A stretch of DNA of 64,000 bases from Algoriphagus boritolerans DSM 17298 = JCM 18970 (GTDB taxonomy: Bacteria; Bacteroidota; Bacteroidia; Cytophagales; Cyclobacteriaceae). The translations under genes and the position numbers were made by a program. Below the pieces are notes generated by a model. That model saw nothing but the letters and a program-made list of their open reading frames with translations, ran no database searches and was not told where the DNA came from. Positions 38,668-48,175 of the stretch are shown here, one piece after another (the stretch's first letter is position 1; each line of letters begins with the position of its first letter). The stretch lies in contig NZ_FNVR01000004.1 of assembly GCF_900108085.1 (NCBI RefSeq), forward strand, positions 185,928-249,927, written 5' to 3'.

Positions 38668-39836
38668 TTCAGCTGAAAGCATGGATAGACGAGCAGTTTA
38701 AGGGCGACCCCATCATCTGGGCGATCGTGATTTTACTGTCTTTGTTCAGCATCTTGGTGGTGTATTCTGCTACGGGGACCTTGGCCTACAAGACTGCCGG
38801 TGGAAATACCGAATTGTATTTGATGCGCCATTCTTTCTTGGTTTTTGCATCCCTTTTTGTGATGTGGCTGGCGCATAAGATGCCTTATAAAAAGTACGCG
38901 CTTTATGCTCGACTTTTCATGTATTTGTCAATTCCACTTTTGGCATTTACCTACTTATTCGGCTCCAATATCAATGAAGCCAATCGCTGGCTGACTATCC
39001 CGGTCATTAATCAGGCCTTCCAACCCTCAGATTTGGCGAAGCTTTCCCTGATTGCAGCCTTGGCGGCGATGCTGGCCAAGCGTCAAAACAACATCAAGGA
39101 CTTTACCGGTACGTTTTTGCCGGTGATTTTGTCCATCGGAATTATCTGTGCATTGATAGGTATGGCCAATATGTCTACGGCGATTTTGCTCTTAATCACT
39201 TGTCTGTTGATCATGTTTATCGGCCGAGTTCCTCTAAAATACCTTCTTTTGGTCGTCATGGTCGGGGTTATGGGATTGACGATCGCTGTGTTCACAGGGC
39301 AAAGAGGTGAAACATTTTACTCCAGAATTGAGGCGTTCTGGGAATCAAAAGAGGACGATAGCAAAATTCCTTTCCAAGCAGAGCAATCCTACATCGCTAT
39401 TGCGACCGGGGGTATTTCAGGAAAAGGGCCGGGTAACAGTGAGCAGCGCAATTCTTTGCCACACCCCTATTCAGATTTTATCTACGCCATCATCATTGAA
39501 GAATACGGCATGGTAGGCGGAGCGACAGTGCTTTTCCTTTACCTCGCGCTTTTGTATCGGGGAATGCGCATCGTAGCCAATTCCAATAAAGCCTTCGGAG
39601 GCTTGCTTTCCGCAGGATTAAGCTTTGCCCTTGTCATCCAGGCCTTGGTCAATATGGCCGTGGCAGTTGGCTTGGGACCAATTACGGGGTTACCACTTCC
39701 GCTCCTGAGTATGGGAGGAACGTCGTTGGTTTTCACCGGAACCGCACTGGGAATCATCCTGAGTGTGAGCCGCGGAGATCATTCGGATGAAGTTGCACCT
39801 ACACCTGAAGTACGAAATAGATTAAGAACAGCATAA
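38664..39836 (+). CDS. ftsW: Septal lipid II polymerase FtsW (SEDS family)
   Basis: 390 residues, about ten membrane helices. SEDS marks include GSNINEANRWLTIP, QPSDLAKLS, ISGKGPGNSEQRNSLPHPYSDF and PITGLPLPLLSMGGTSL. It polymerises lipid II into glycan strands with FtsI. Followed at once by murG, whose start is unusual. Confidence 0.96.
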   Translation: MIQLKAWIDEQFKGDPIIWAIVILLSLFSILVVYSATGTLAYKTAGGNTELYLMRHSFLVFASLFVMWLAHKMPYKKYALYARLFMYLSIPLLAFTYLFGSNINEANRWLTIPVINQAFQPSDLAKLSLIAALAAMLAKRQNNIKDFTGTFLPVILSIGIICALIGMANMSTAILLLITCLLIMFIGRVPLKYLLLVVMVGVMGLTIAVFTGQRGETFYSRIEAFWESKEDDSKIPFQAEQSYIAIATGGISGKGPGNSEQRNSLPHPYSDFIYAIIIEEYGMVGGATVLFLYLALLYRGMRIVANSNKAFGGLLSAGLSFALVIQALVNMAVAVGLGPITGLPLPLLSMGGTSLVFTGTALGIILSVSRGDHSDEVAPTPEVRNRLRTA

Positions 39837-39847
39837 ACCCAAAGATC

Positions 39848-40957
39848 ATTAATACTCAGAAAACATATCGAATTCTCATCAGCGGCGGCGGCACAGGCGG
39901 ACACATCTATCCGGCCATTGCCATTGCGAACGCCTGGAAGGAAAAACATCCTGCCAGTGAGATTCTGTTTGTGGGTGCTTTGGGAAAAATGGAAATGCAA
40001 AAAGTCCCTGAGGCTGGCTATGAGATCAAAGGCTTGCCCGTGGCAGGACTTCAGCGTAGCCTGACTTTGGACAATCTGAGCTTTCCGATTAAGCTTTTGA
40101 AAAGCTTGCGGATTGCTTCCGGCATCGTCAAGGACTTCCGTCCGGATGCGGTTGTCGGAGTGGGTGGCTACGCCAGTGGACCGATTCTTTATGCTGCTCA
40201 AAATAAAAGCATCCCAACCCTCATTCAGGAGCAAAACTCCTATGCGGGCTTGACCAATAAGCTTCTTTCCAAAAAGGCAAAAACCATCTGCGTGGCTTAT
40301 CCGGCAATGGAAAAATTCTTTCCTGCGGAAAAAATCAGAATCACAGGAAATCCGGTACGGAAAGACATTCTGGACTTGTCCGGAAAAAGAGATTTGGCGC
40401 TCAAGCACTTTGGCTTGGTGGAGGAGAAGACGACGATTTTGGTTTTAGGCGGCTCATTAGGAGCGCGAACTCTCAATCTGGCGGTTCTCCGTGACATGGC
40501 AGAGCTGGAGAAAGCAGGCTATCAGGTGCTTTGGCAAAGTGGAAAGTTCTATTTCAAAGACATGCTGTCCAAAATGGAGGAATCCAACCTGAAGCATATC
40601 CACCTGAGAGAATTTATCCGGGAGATGGATTTGGCTTATGCCTGCGCAGATGTAATCGTATCCCGAGCTGGAGCGCTTTCGGTTTCCGAACTCAGCCTGG
40701 TGGGCAAGCCGGTGATTTTCATCCCTTCTCCGAATGTGGCTGAAGATCATCAGACCAAAAATGCGATGGCATTTGTGAATCATCAGGCTGCTGTGTTGCT
40801 CAAGGATTCCGAAGCTGTCGGGCAATTGAAAAGTAAAGTAGAAGCGCTGATGCAAAACCCTGAATTGGCAGCTGCATTGGGGAAAAATATGAAAAAGTTG
40901 GCTAAGCCGGATGCGGCCACTGCCATCGTGAACGAACTGGAAAAACTGATTCAATGA
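39848..40957 (+). CDS. murG: UDP-GlcNAc:lipid I GlcNAc transferase MurG, non-standard start codon
   Basis: The family N-terminus YRILISGGGTGGHIYPAIA is fully encoded from 39866, but the in-frame stop at 39818 is followed by no ATG, GTG, TTG or CTG before the glycine-rich loop. Candidate starts are ATT at 39848 (chosen, N-terminus xNTQKTYRIL), ATC at 39845 or ATA at 39833, which touches the ftsW stop. The first standard start, GTG 39971, would remove the essential GGGTGGH loop. The rest is normal (VGGYASGPI, LIQEQNSYAGLTNK, SRAGALSVSEL). About 369 residues versus 355 in E. coli. Confidence 0.93.
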   Translation: MNTQKTYRILISGGGTGGHIYPAIAIANAWKEKHPASEILFVGALGKMEMQKVPEAGYEIKGLPVAGLQRSLTLDNLSFPIKLLKSLRIASGIVKDFRPDAVVGVGGYASGPILYAAQNKSIPTLIQEQNSYAGLTNKLLSKKAKTICVAYPAMEKFFPAEKIRITGNPVRKDILDLSGKRDLALKHFGLVEEKTTILVLGGSLGARTLNLAVLRDMAELEKAGYQVLWQSGKFYFKDMLSKMEESNLKHIHLREFIREMDLAYACADVIVSRAGALSVSELSLVGKPVIFIPSPNVAEDHQTKNAMAFVNHQAAVLLKDSEAVGQLKSKVEALMQNPELAAALGKNMKKLAKPDAATAIVNELEKLIQ

Positions 40958-42360
40958 CATTCAAAGGTATAAATAAGGTCTACTTCCTTGGAATCGGCGG
41001 CATTGGCATGAGTGCCTTGGCGCGATGGTTCCGACATGAAGGCTATCCTGTAGCAGGATACGACAAGACCCCTTCTCCTTTGACCGAGGAGCTTGAAAAG
41101 GAAGGGATGCTGATCAGTTTCGAGGATACAGCAGCTTCTATTCCGCTTGATTTTACGACTAATCCAGATGAAGTCTTAGCGGTGTGGACTCCTGCGATTC
41201 CAAAGGACAGTGTGCTTCTGAATTTCTTTCAAGCACACTATAACCTGAAAAAACGGTCTGAGGTGCTCGGGATGATTACCAAAGATTTCTATTCGATAGC
41301 TGTGGCAGGGACCCACGGCAAAACGAGCACTTCTTCGCTGATTGCTCATTTATTGAAATCAGCGGGTAAACCCGTTGCCGCATTCTTGGGTGGAATCACC
41401 CAGAATTACAACAGCAACCTCATTTTGCCGGGTAAGTCCAAAGAAGCCACCATTGTCGTGGTGGAGGCAGATGAGTTTGATCGCTCATTTCTCAGACTTC
41501 ATCCGAATGAGGCAGTAGTGACAAGCGCAGATCCGGATCACCTGGATATTTACGGTGATGAGGCCACAATTTTGACTGGATTCCGTGATTTTATCAAGCT
41601 TTTGGATAAAAAGGGCAAACTCTATATACAGGCTCATGCTTGGTATCGACTTGGCGAAAATCTGGGAATCAGTTCCGGAATCAGAGAATATGGTTTGAGA
41701 TCCAATGGAATTCATGCAGAAAACATCATTGCGAAGCCCGGAATTTTCCTTTTTGATTATGTGGGGACAAAATCCCAAATCAAAGGCTTGGAGCTACATA
41801 TCCCAGGATTTCACAATGTGGAAAATGCGTTGGTGGCCATTGCGGTAGCAATAGATCATGGTGTGACAGAAGATCAGATCCGAACCGGAATCAAGACTTT
41901 CAAAGGAGTGAAGCGCAGATTTGAGATTCATTCCAACGCTCCGGGTCACATCTACATTGATGACTATGCCCATCATCCTGAGGAAATCAAAGCTTGCCTC
42001 AGTTCTGTCCGGGCGATGTATCCGACTCAGCGTATTACGGTCGTGTTTCAGCCTCACCTATTTACCCGGACCAGAGATTTTGCACGAGGATTTTCGGAAA
42101 GTCTTTCCCTTGCCGATGAAGTGGTGCTGCTTGACATTTATCCGGCTCGGGAACTTCCAATCGAAGGAGTGAATTCAGCGATGCTATTGGAGGGGATAAA
42201 TACAGGAAAGAAACTATTGATAAGTAAAGATCAGGTCATGGATTACCTGAAGGAATCTCAACCCGAAGTCCTGGTGACCATGGGTGCAGGAGATATTGAT
42301 CGATTGGTCCCCGGCATTGCTGCATGGACACATTCAAGAACTAAACAATTTGAGGCATGA
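40954..42360 (+). CDS. murC: UDP-MurNAc:L-alanine ligase
   Basis: 468 residues with the N-terminal FLGIGGIGMSALA loop, ATP loop VAGTHGKTSTSSL, SADPDHLDIYG and the C-terminal DDYAHHPEEIKA with FQPHLFTRT. First ligase of the muramyl-peptide pathway. Overlaps murG and ftsQ by four bases each. Confidence 0.96.
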   Translation: MTFKGINKVYFLGIGGIGMSALARWFRHEGYPVAGYDKTPSPLTEELEKEGMLISFEDTAASIPLDFTTNPDEVLAVWTPAIPKDSVLLNFFQAHYNLKKRSEVLGMITKDFYSIAVAGTHGKTSTSSLIAHLLKSAGKPVAAFLGGITQNYNSNLILPGKSKEATIVVVEADEFDRSFLRLHPNEAVVTSADPDHLDIYGDEATILTGFRDFIKLLDKKGKLYIQAHAWYRLGENLGISSGIREYGLRSNGIHAENIIAKPGIFLFDYVGTKSQIKGLELHIPGFHNVENALVAIAVAIDHGVTEDQIRTGIKTFKGVKRRFEIHSNAPGHIYIDDYAHHPEEIKACLSSVRAMYPTQRITVVFQPHLFTRTRDFARGFSESLSLADEVVLLDIYPARELPIEGVNSAMLLEGINTGKKLLISKDQVMDYLKESQPEVLVTMGAGDIDRLVPGIAAWTHSRTKQFEA

Positions 42361-43112
42361 ATAAGACAAAACTCAAAAAAGTACTTGGATTAGTGACCAT
42401 TTTGCTGGTTTTGATCGGCTTTATCGGCTTTGTCGAAAAACAAATCCAAGACAAAGCCTATCGGGGATTAGAGGTAGATCTGAAGGCTGTCAGTGGAGTG
42501 TACTTTGTTGAAGAAAAAGAAATAGAAGCAATTCTAAAATCCGCGTTTCCTGAACTTCAAGCTGGTCTTCCGATCTCGGATGTCCCGTTGGCAGCGGTAG
42601 AGTCGAGGCTTTCAGGTCATCCTTTTATCAAATCAGTGGAAACCTTTATTGGACAAAAGGGAATCCTGAAAGTGACCCTCAATCAACACGAACCGATCGC
42701 AAGAATAGCAAGACCAATGGCTGCCGATGGATACCTCACCACGGAAGGCAGGATCATTCCCACTTCGCCAAGCTATACCAGCCGTGTCTTGATTTTGGAA
42801 GGTGCATACGCCGAGCAATTGATGGATCAGGGGAGTGTCGATTCGATGCCGGAGTTGATGCCGTTGATTCGGTTTGTCACCGAGAATGAGTTTTGGAATG
42901 CTCAGGTGAGCGAGCTGGAGATTAATAGGAGAGATGACATCCGTGTGTATCAGCAGGTAGGAAAACAGGTGATAGAGTTTGGAGATGCACTTGATTTTGA
43001 GAGCAAATTCAGACGAATCGAAGTGCTGTACAAGGAAATATTACCGAGAAAAGGCTGGAATGCTTACGAGCGAATCAGCGTGAAGTTTAAAAATCAAATT
43101 GTTTGTGAATAA
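42357..43112 (+). CDS. ftsQ: Cell division protein FtsQ
   Basis: 251 residues with one N-terminal membrane helix (about 9-25), a POTRA-like region (about 40-100, with LSGHPFIKSVET) and an FtsQ beta domain. Weak sequence conservation, but topology and position before ftsA are decisive. It recruits later division proteins in the periplasm. Confidence 0.9.
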   Translation: MNKTKLKKVLGLVTILLVLIGFIGFVEKQIQDKAYRGLEVDLKAVSGVYFVEEKEIEAILKSAFPELQAGLPISDVPLAAVESRLSGHPFIKSVETFIGQKGILKVTLNQHEPIARIARPMAADGYLTTEGRIIPTSPSYTSRVLILEGAYAEQLMDQGSVDSMPELMPLIRFVTENEFWNAQVSELEINRRDDIRVYQQVGKQVIEFGDALDFESKFRRIEVLYKEILPRKGWNAYERISVKFKNQIVCE

Positions 43113-43121
43113 AGCTTGGAT

Positions 43122-44429
43122 ATGGAAAACGACAAATTAATTGTAGGACTGGACATTGGGACAACCAAAATCTGCGCAATCATCGGACGCAAAAATGAGT
43201 TTGGCAAACTCGAAGTCCTGGGCATGGGTAAGGCAGTCTCTGACGGCGTGGATCGAGGAATTGTGACTAACATCGAAAAGACGGTGCATGCTATCCAAAA
43301 AGCCGTGGAAGATTGCTCCAATATGGCTGATGTAAACATCGTGGAGGTCATCGTCGGGATAGCCGGCCAGCATATTCAAAGCAAAATCATGCATGGGAGC
43401 ATCATGCGCCAGCCCACAGAGGATGAAATCACCGTGGAGGACGTGCAGCGCCTGTCGGCAGATATGCACAACATAGTGGTGCCCCCTGGCAACAGCATCA
43501 TCCATGTGATGCCTCAGGATTATACCGTAGACTACGAAGGGGGAATCAAAGATCCTGTTGGAATGGCAGGCACACGTCTGGAGGCAGATTTCCATATCAT
43601 TACTGCCCAGACTACCGCTATTCACAACATCAACAAATGTGTCAAAAAGGCTTCGTTGGAGTCCAAACAATTGATTTTAGAGCCCTTGGCCAGTTCACTT
43701 TCCGTGTTGAGTGACGATGAAAAGGAGGCTGGGGTATGTCTTGTGGACATCGGAGGAGGGACTACGGATATTGCCATTTTCTACGAAAATATCATCCGGC
43801 ACACAGCCGTAATTCCCCTGGGTGGCAACATCATCACTGCCGATATCAAAGAAGGCTGTATGCTGATGCAGAATCAAGCCGAATTGCTCAAAACCCGATT
43901 TGGGAAAGCAATCGCCGAAGAAGCCAATCCCAATGAAATTGTATCGATACCGGGGCTGAGAAATCGACCTCCAAAAGAAATTTCCATCCGGAATCTCGCC
44001 TCAATCATTCAGGCTAGGATGGAAGAAATCATCGAAATCGTCCAAAACGAAATCATGCAAAGCGGCTACTATAAAAAGCTTGCCGGCGGTATTGTGATCA
44101 CTGGAGGAGGCTCTCAATTGCAGTGCATTTCCCAACTATTTGAATACATGACCGGCCTGGATTCAAGAATCGGATTTCCAAATGAACACCTGGGTAAATC
44201 AGTAATCGAGGAAGTGAAAAGTCCGATGTACGCCACTTCCGTTGGGCTCGTTCTCGCGGGATTCAAGGCGCTGGACAACCGCGAGGAGGGCTATTTGAAA
44301 CGAAAGGCGAACATAGGTATCAAGCCTCCCATTGCTGCTAGACGAGAAGCTATTGCAAATAATTTCTTTAAAGGAATAACCGACAGATTGAAAAATTTAA
44401 TCTCCGACGATATCGGGGAAGAATACTAA
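43122..44429 (+). CDS. ftsA: Cell division protein FtsA
   Basis: 435 residues from ATG 43122 (MENDKLIVGLDIGTTK); a TTG two codons upstream is in frame but unneeded. Actin-like fold with LDIGTTKICAIIG (phosphate 1), VDIGGGTTDIAIF (phosphate 2), VITGGGSQL (adenosine) and the 1C subdomain in the first third. The C-terminus (FFKGITDRLKNLI) is an amphipathic membrane-targeting helix. It anchors FtsZ to the membrane. Confidence 0.96.
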   Translation: MENDKLIVGLDIGTTKICAIIGRKNEFGKLEVLGMGKAVSDGVDRGIVTNIEKTVHAIQKAVEDCSNMADVNIVEVIVGIAGQHIQSKIMHGSIMRQPTEDEITVEDVQRLSADMHNIVVPPGNSIIHVMPQDYTVDYEGGIKDPVGMAGTRLEADFHIITAQTTAIHNINKCVKKASLESKQLILEPLASSLSVLSDDEKEAGVCLVDIGGGTTDIAIFYENIIRHTAVIPLGGNIITADIKEGCMLMQNQAELLKTRFGKAIAEEANPNEIVSIPGLRNRPPKEISIRNLASIIQARMEEIIEIVQNEIMQSGYYKKLAGGIVITGGGSQLQCISQLFEYMTGLDSRIGFPNEHLGKSVIEEVKSPMYATSVGLVLAGFKALDNREEGYLKRKANIGIKPPIAARREAIANNFFKGITDRLKNLISDDIGEEY

Positions 44430-44447
44430 TACTAGGGCTTATGATTG

Positions 44448-44478
44448 GGGAGGTAATCCGCCTTGCAGATTACTTCCC
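44448..44478 (+). other. Intercistronic hairpin between ftsA and ftsZ
   Basis: GGGAGGTAATC pairs with GATTACTTCCC (11 bp, one G-U) around a 9-base loop, in the 105-base gap ahead of ftsZ. Only a weak pyrimidine tail (TCTTTATCCC) follows, so partial attenuation or RNA processing rather than full termination is possible. Confidence 0.5.
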
Positions 44479-44534
44479 TCTTTATCCCTTTCTAGAATAC
44501 ATCAAAACTGAAAACATTCACCAATTCAATAAAT

Positions 44535-46169
44535 ATGTCAGATAACATGAAAGATTACAGATTTGACCTCCCCAAAAACCAAAAGTCAATTATCAAGGTA
44601 ATTGGAGTGGGAGGAGGCGGCAGCAACGCCGTAAACCACATGTACGCCCAAGGGATTAAAGATGTGGAGTTTGTCGTGGTCAATACAGACGCACAGGCAC
44701 TCAAATCATCACCCGTTCCATTGAGGCTTCAGCTGGGAGCTAATCTCACCGAAGGTCTCGGCGCAGGTGCCAATCCGGAACAAGGCAGAAATGCAGCACT
44801 GGAATCTCAGGATGAGATCCGGGAGCTTTTGGCGGATAATACGAAAATGGTATTCATCACCGCAGGCATGGGAGGTGGTACAGGCACCGGTGCTGCGCCG
44901 ATTGTGGCTAAAATTGCCAAAGAACTCAACATTCTGACTGTCGGTATTGTGACAGCCCCGTTTTTGTTTGAGGGCAAAAAGAAAATGGCCGTAGCTCAGG
45001 CGGGAATTGAATCCCTCAGAGAAAACTGCGATACAGTTCTTGTTATTTTGAATGACAAGCTGCGAGAGATCTATGGCAATTTGGCGATCCGAACTGCTTT
45101 CAGCAAAGCAGACGATATCCTGGCCACAGCTGCAAAGTCTATCGCTGAGATCATCACGATCCATCAGGATGTGAACGTGGACTTTGAAGATGTGAAGACC
45201 GTAATGAAAGAAGCAGGTGCGGCCGTAATGGGTTCATCCACCGAGGAAGGCGAAGGACGTGCAATCCGTGCTGCGGGTGCTGCGATTTCCTCTCCTTTGC
45301 TCAACAATGTGGATATCAAAGGCGCTCAGAAAATCCTTCTTTCCATCATGTCTGGAGAGGAAGAGGAGCTGTCAATGGACGAACTCAGCGAAATCACTGA
45401 ATACATCCAGGAAAAAGCCGGCGAAAACGCTGAGGTCATTTTTGGGCAGGGTATCGATCCGGACTTGGGTAAAGCGATCCGAGTGACAGTCATTGCCACA
45501 GGATTTGAAATGGACAAACTCACTGAAAAGCAAAAAACCAAGGAGTTTTCTGCACCTGTTTCAGCTTTTGCAAATCCAATCGCCAACACGCCCGCAGCAA
45601 ATCCGGAAACAGTTAAAACGGTGATCAATTTGGATTCAGGCAAGAGCCAAAAAGTGAAAGAAGAACCGATTTCCGGTGGTTCCACGTTTACTTTCAATCT
45701 TCCCAAAGTAAATGCTCCCGTTCCAATGAAGCCTGTTGAGGATGAAAATGAGGAGTTTGTATTCAGCGTTAATCCTTTTCAGGAAGAAAAATCAGATTCA
45801 ATTCAGGAAACTGGAAAAGTTGAAAAAATTGTATTCAAACTAGAAGATGAGTCTGAGAAGAAATCAGAGGTAATGCCTCAGGAATCAGAGCCGGTTCCAC
45901 AGCTTTTTGCAAATGATTATTACGAGCAAATGAAGCAAAAGGCCATTCAGCGAGCGCATGAGCGATTCGAGAAGTTAAAGGGTAACCGGGCTTTCAATCC
46001 AAGTCCTGAAGAATTGAAGGAGAAATTGAACGTGCCGGCTTATCAGCGCAAAAACGTGGTATTGAATGAACCGCAGCACAGTTCAGAGTCTCAAACCAGC
46101 AAGTACAATCTGAGTGACGAGAATGAAATTCTCGGCAATAACAGATTCCTGCATGATAATGTGGACTAG
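44535..46169 (+). CDS. ftsZ: Cell division protein FtsZ
   Basis: 544 residues: IGVGGGGSNAVNHM near the N-terminus, the tubulin signature GGGTGTGAAP (about 114-123), NTDAQAL, and a GTPase core to about 325. A long C-terminal linker (about 340-480), rich in Glu, Pro and Ser, is followed by a basic/charged segment and the end FLHDNVD. The length is well above the 383 of E. coli because of the linker. Its end is three bases from the convergent reductase gene. Confidence 0.96.
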   Translation: MSDNMKDYRFDLPKNQKSIIKVIGVGGGGSNAVNHMYAQGIKDVEFVVVNTDAQALKSSPVPLRLQLGANLTEGLGAGANPEQGRNAALESQDEIRELLADNTKMVFITAGMGGGTGTGAAPIVAKIAKELNILTVGIVTAPFLFEGKKKMAVAQAGIESLRENCDTVLVILNDKLREIYGNLAIRTAFSKADDILATAAKSIAEIITIHQDVNVDFEDVKTVMKEAGAAVMGSSTEEGEGRAIRAAGAAISSPLLNNVDIKGAQKILLSIMSGEEEELSMDELSEITEYIQEKAGENAEVIFGQGIDPDLGKAIRVTVIATGFEMDKLTEKQKTKEFSAPVSAFANPIANTPAANPETVKTVINLDSGKSQKVKEEPISGGSTFTFNLPKVNAPVPMKPVEDENEEFVFSVNPFQEEKSDSIQETGKVEKIVFKLEDESEKKSEVMPQESEPVPQLFANDYYEQMKQKAIQRAHERFEKLKGNRAFNPSPEELKEKLNVPAYQRKNVVLNEPQHSSESQTSKYNLSDENEILGNNRFLHDNVD

Positions 46170-46172
46170 GCC

Positions 46173-46697
46173 TTAAAATTCAAGCAGCATGTCTGCCTGG
46201 GTTTGCAGCAGTTCTATATACAGCCTGTTGGTGAGCAGGTTATCTGACATATTTTGCTCGATTTTAGCAAGCTTCGGCTTCAGAGCAAGAACATGCATTC
46301 CCAGATAATGGAAGATGTCGGTGAGGTGGCTCAAAGCGATGCCACCCCCGCCAATTCCTGATGATATCCCAACCAAAGCACATTTTTTATTTCGAAATGT
46401 ATTCGGATAGGTCATCCCGTCGATGAAAGATTTCAGAATACCGGGAAAAGAACCATTGTATTCCGCCACAATGAAGACAAATTTTTTCCCTTCTTTTACG
46501 CGGTCGTGAAAGGCATTGTAACCTGGATTTTTACCGGTGTTTTCATAAAGTGCCGTAGCGAGAAAATCTGCAGGTAAATGTTCCAATTCCAGAATTTCTG
46601 ATTCAGCTCCTTTTTCCAAAAGGATGGATTGATAGATTTCAGCGATTACTTTCGAAACTGAATTTTTACGATTGGTACCTACAATGATTTTAACCAT
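46173..46697 (-). CDS. NAD(P)H-dependent FMN reductase-like flavoprotein
   Basis: 174 residues with the flavodoxin-like fold marks GTNRKNSVS (FMN phosphate loop), AEYNGSFPGILKSFIDG and GISSGIGGGGIAL. The family reduces FMN, quinones or azo compounds with NAD(P)H; the substrate is not clear. Divergent from pnp and tightly convergent with ftsZ. Confidence 0.88.
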   Translation of the reverse strand: MVKIIVGTNRKNSVSKVIAEIYQSILLEKGAESEILELEHLPADFLATALYENTGKNPGYNAFHDRVKEGKKFVFIVAEYNGSFPGILKSFIDGMTYPNTFRNKKCALVGISSGIGGGGIALSHLTDIFHYLGMHVLALKPKLAKIEQNMSDNLLTNRLYIELLQTQADMLLEF

Positions 46698-46764
46698 GAG
46701 TGGATTTTTTCTGTTTTCTATACAAGCAAGTAGGGGTAAAAGTTCTAAGCCAAAACCAAAAACC

Positions 46765-46772
46765 TATATTTG
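46765..46772 (+). promoter_or_regulatory. Candidate -7 box of pnp
   Basis: TATATTTG matches TAnnTTTG 21 bases before the pnp ATG. No clear -33 box. Confidence 0.4.
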
Positions 46773-46792
46773 CCCGTAAATCAACCAAAAAC

Positions 46793-47611
46793 ATGGATTA
46801 CCTCGACCAAATTCAAGAAGCAGTTTCATTTATTCAAAAGTTGAATCCTACCGAAGTACCGATTGGAATTATCTTGGGTACAGGCTTGGGAAATCTTGGG
46901 AATCAGATCGAAGTCGAGTTGGAAATCGACTACAAAGACATCCCGCACTTCCCGGTTTCTACAGTTGAGAGCCATTCGGGTAAGTTGATTTTTGGTACCC
47001 TGTCGGGAAAAAATGTAGTGGCCATGAAAGGGCGTTTTCATTATTACGAAGGCTACTCGATGAAGGAGGTTACTTTTCCGGTTCGGGTCATGAAAAAATT
47101 GGGCGTAAGCACTTTATTGGTTTCCAATGCCAGTGGAGGTCTTAATCCCGCGCAGGAAGTGGGAGAAGTCATGATCATCACAGATCATATTAATCTCTTT
47201 ACAGAGAATCCGCTTAGAGGTAAGAATTACGATGAGTTGGGACCAAGATTCCCCGACATGAGTGATGCTTATTCCCATGATTTGATCGAAAAAGCCATGA
47301 AAATCGGTGCTAAACATGGAATTAAACTTCATAAAGGAGTCTATGCCGGAGTAGAAGGACCAAATCTCGAAACACCGGCAGAATACAAATACCTCCAAAT
47401 AATCGGAGGTGACGCCGTGGGCATGAGTACGGTGCCTGAAGTGTTGGTTGCCCGTCATTCAGGCATGGAGGTGTTTGGAATATCTGCCATTACTGATCTG
47501 GGCGTGGAAGGGCGAATCCACAAAGTGGACATCGCCTATGTCCTAGCAGCGGCTGCCAAAGCTGAGCCCGTGATGAGCTTGGTCATACGAGAACTTGTCG
47601 CTCAGATTTAA
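46793..47611 (+). CDS. Purine-nucleoside phosphorylase
   Basis: 272 residues from ATG 46793 (MDYLDQIQEAVSF); an upstream in-frame ATG at 46700 would place the promoter box inside the gene. Markers of the trimeric PNP family: GIILGTGLGNLG, VESHSGKLIFG, GRFHYYEGY, NASGGLNP, VEGPNLETPAEY, and VGMSTVPEV. It cleaves purine (deoxy)nucleosides with phosphate for salvage. Overlaps the convergent lipoprotein gene by four bases. Confidence 0.95.
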   Translation: MDYLDQIQEAVSFIQKLNPTEVPIGIILGTGLGNLGNQIEVELEIDYKDIPHFPVSTVESHSGKLIFGTLSGKNVVAMKGRFHYYEGYSMKEVTFPVRVMKKLGVSTLLVSNASGGLNPAQEVGEVMIITDHINLFTENPLRGKNYDELGPRFPDMSDAYSHDLIEKAMKIGAKHGIKLHKGVYAGVEGPNLETPAEYKYLQIIGGDAVGMSTVPEVLVARHSGMEVFGISAITDLGVEGRIHKVDIAYVLAAAAKAEPVMSLVIRELVAQI

Positions 47612-48084
47612 CGGTCCGGGAGCTGATCTATAGTTTCGACCAGTTGCAGCATAAACGGCTTTATTTCTTCCGGCCATATTTCAGGGATTGTTCCGATTTG
47701 CCACCAAAGGACGCCTTCCCGATTTTCAAATGCCAAATAGTAGCCTCCCTCTTCTGCACAATTGGGACAGGCTATGAACTCAAGTCCTCTTGGCAATAGA
47801 TAAGATTCCGGAAAGGCATCCCTCAGGTTTTGTGCCAGCAGAGCAAAATCTTCACTCAATGGCGTGGACTTGTAAGTAATAATCGGAGAATCCCTGAAGG
47901 AATTCATATCGTCCACGTACAATTTTCCTTTGTCCAATTTATAAATCTGCATGCAGTTGTCTTCGCAGAACAGATTCCATTTGCCGAAAATAAAGGCATC
48001 AATTTCCGGGGATTCCTCTTCTTTGCACCCGGCGAAAAGTGCCCAAATCAGTAGGAAGAACCATAATTTTTTCATTTTCTCCAT
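47608..48084 (-). CDS. Hypothetical lipoprotein
   Basis: 158 residues with a lipoprotein signal (ALFAGC, lipid-bearing Cys20) after a hydrophobic stretch. The mature part has two pairs of Cys (EDNC region and a CPNC motif near residue 113) and no family I recognise. The first two codons may be replaced by ATG three codons on (MKKLWFF). Convergent with pnp. Confidence 0.72.
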   Translation of the reverse strand: MEKMKKLWFFLLIWALFAGCKEEESPEIDAFIFGKWNLFCEDNCMQIYKLDKGKLYVDDMNSFRDSPIITYKSTPLSEDFALLAQNLRDAFPESYLLPRGLEFIACPNCAEEGGYYLAFENREGVLWWQIGTIPEIWPEEIKPFMLQLVETIDQLPDR

Positions 48085-48175
48085 TCATTTTTATTCTTAA
48101 AAACGTATTGGAGTTTTGATCGTTTTTCAAATTGATATACAATTTTTGGCAAAAAATAAGTTTCTTGGAAAGAAT

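Noticed and set aside
44448..44478. Strong terminator between ftsA and ftsZ
   Set aside because: No proper T-run follows the stem, and ftsZ needs expression; kept only as a hairpin.
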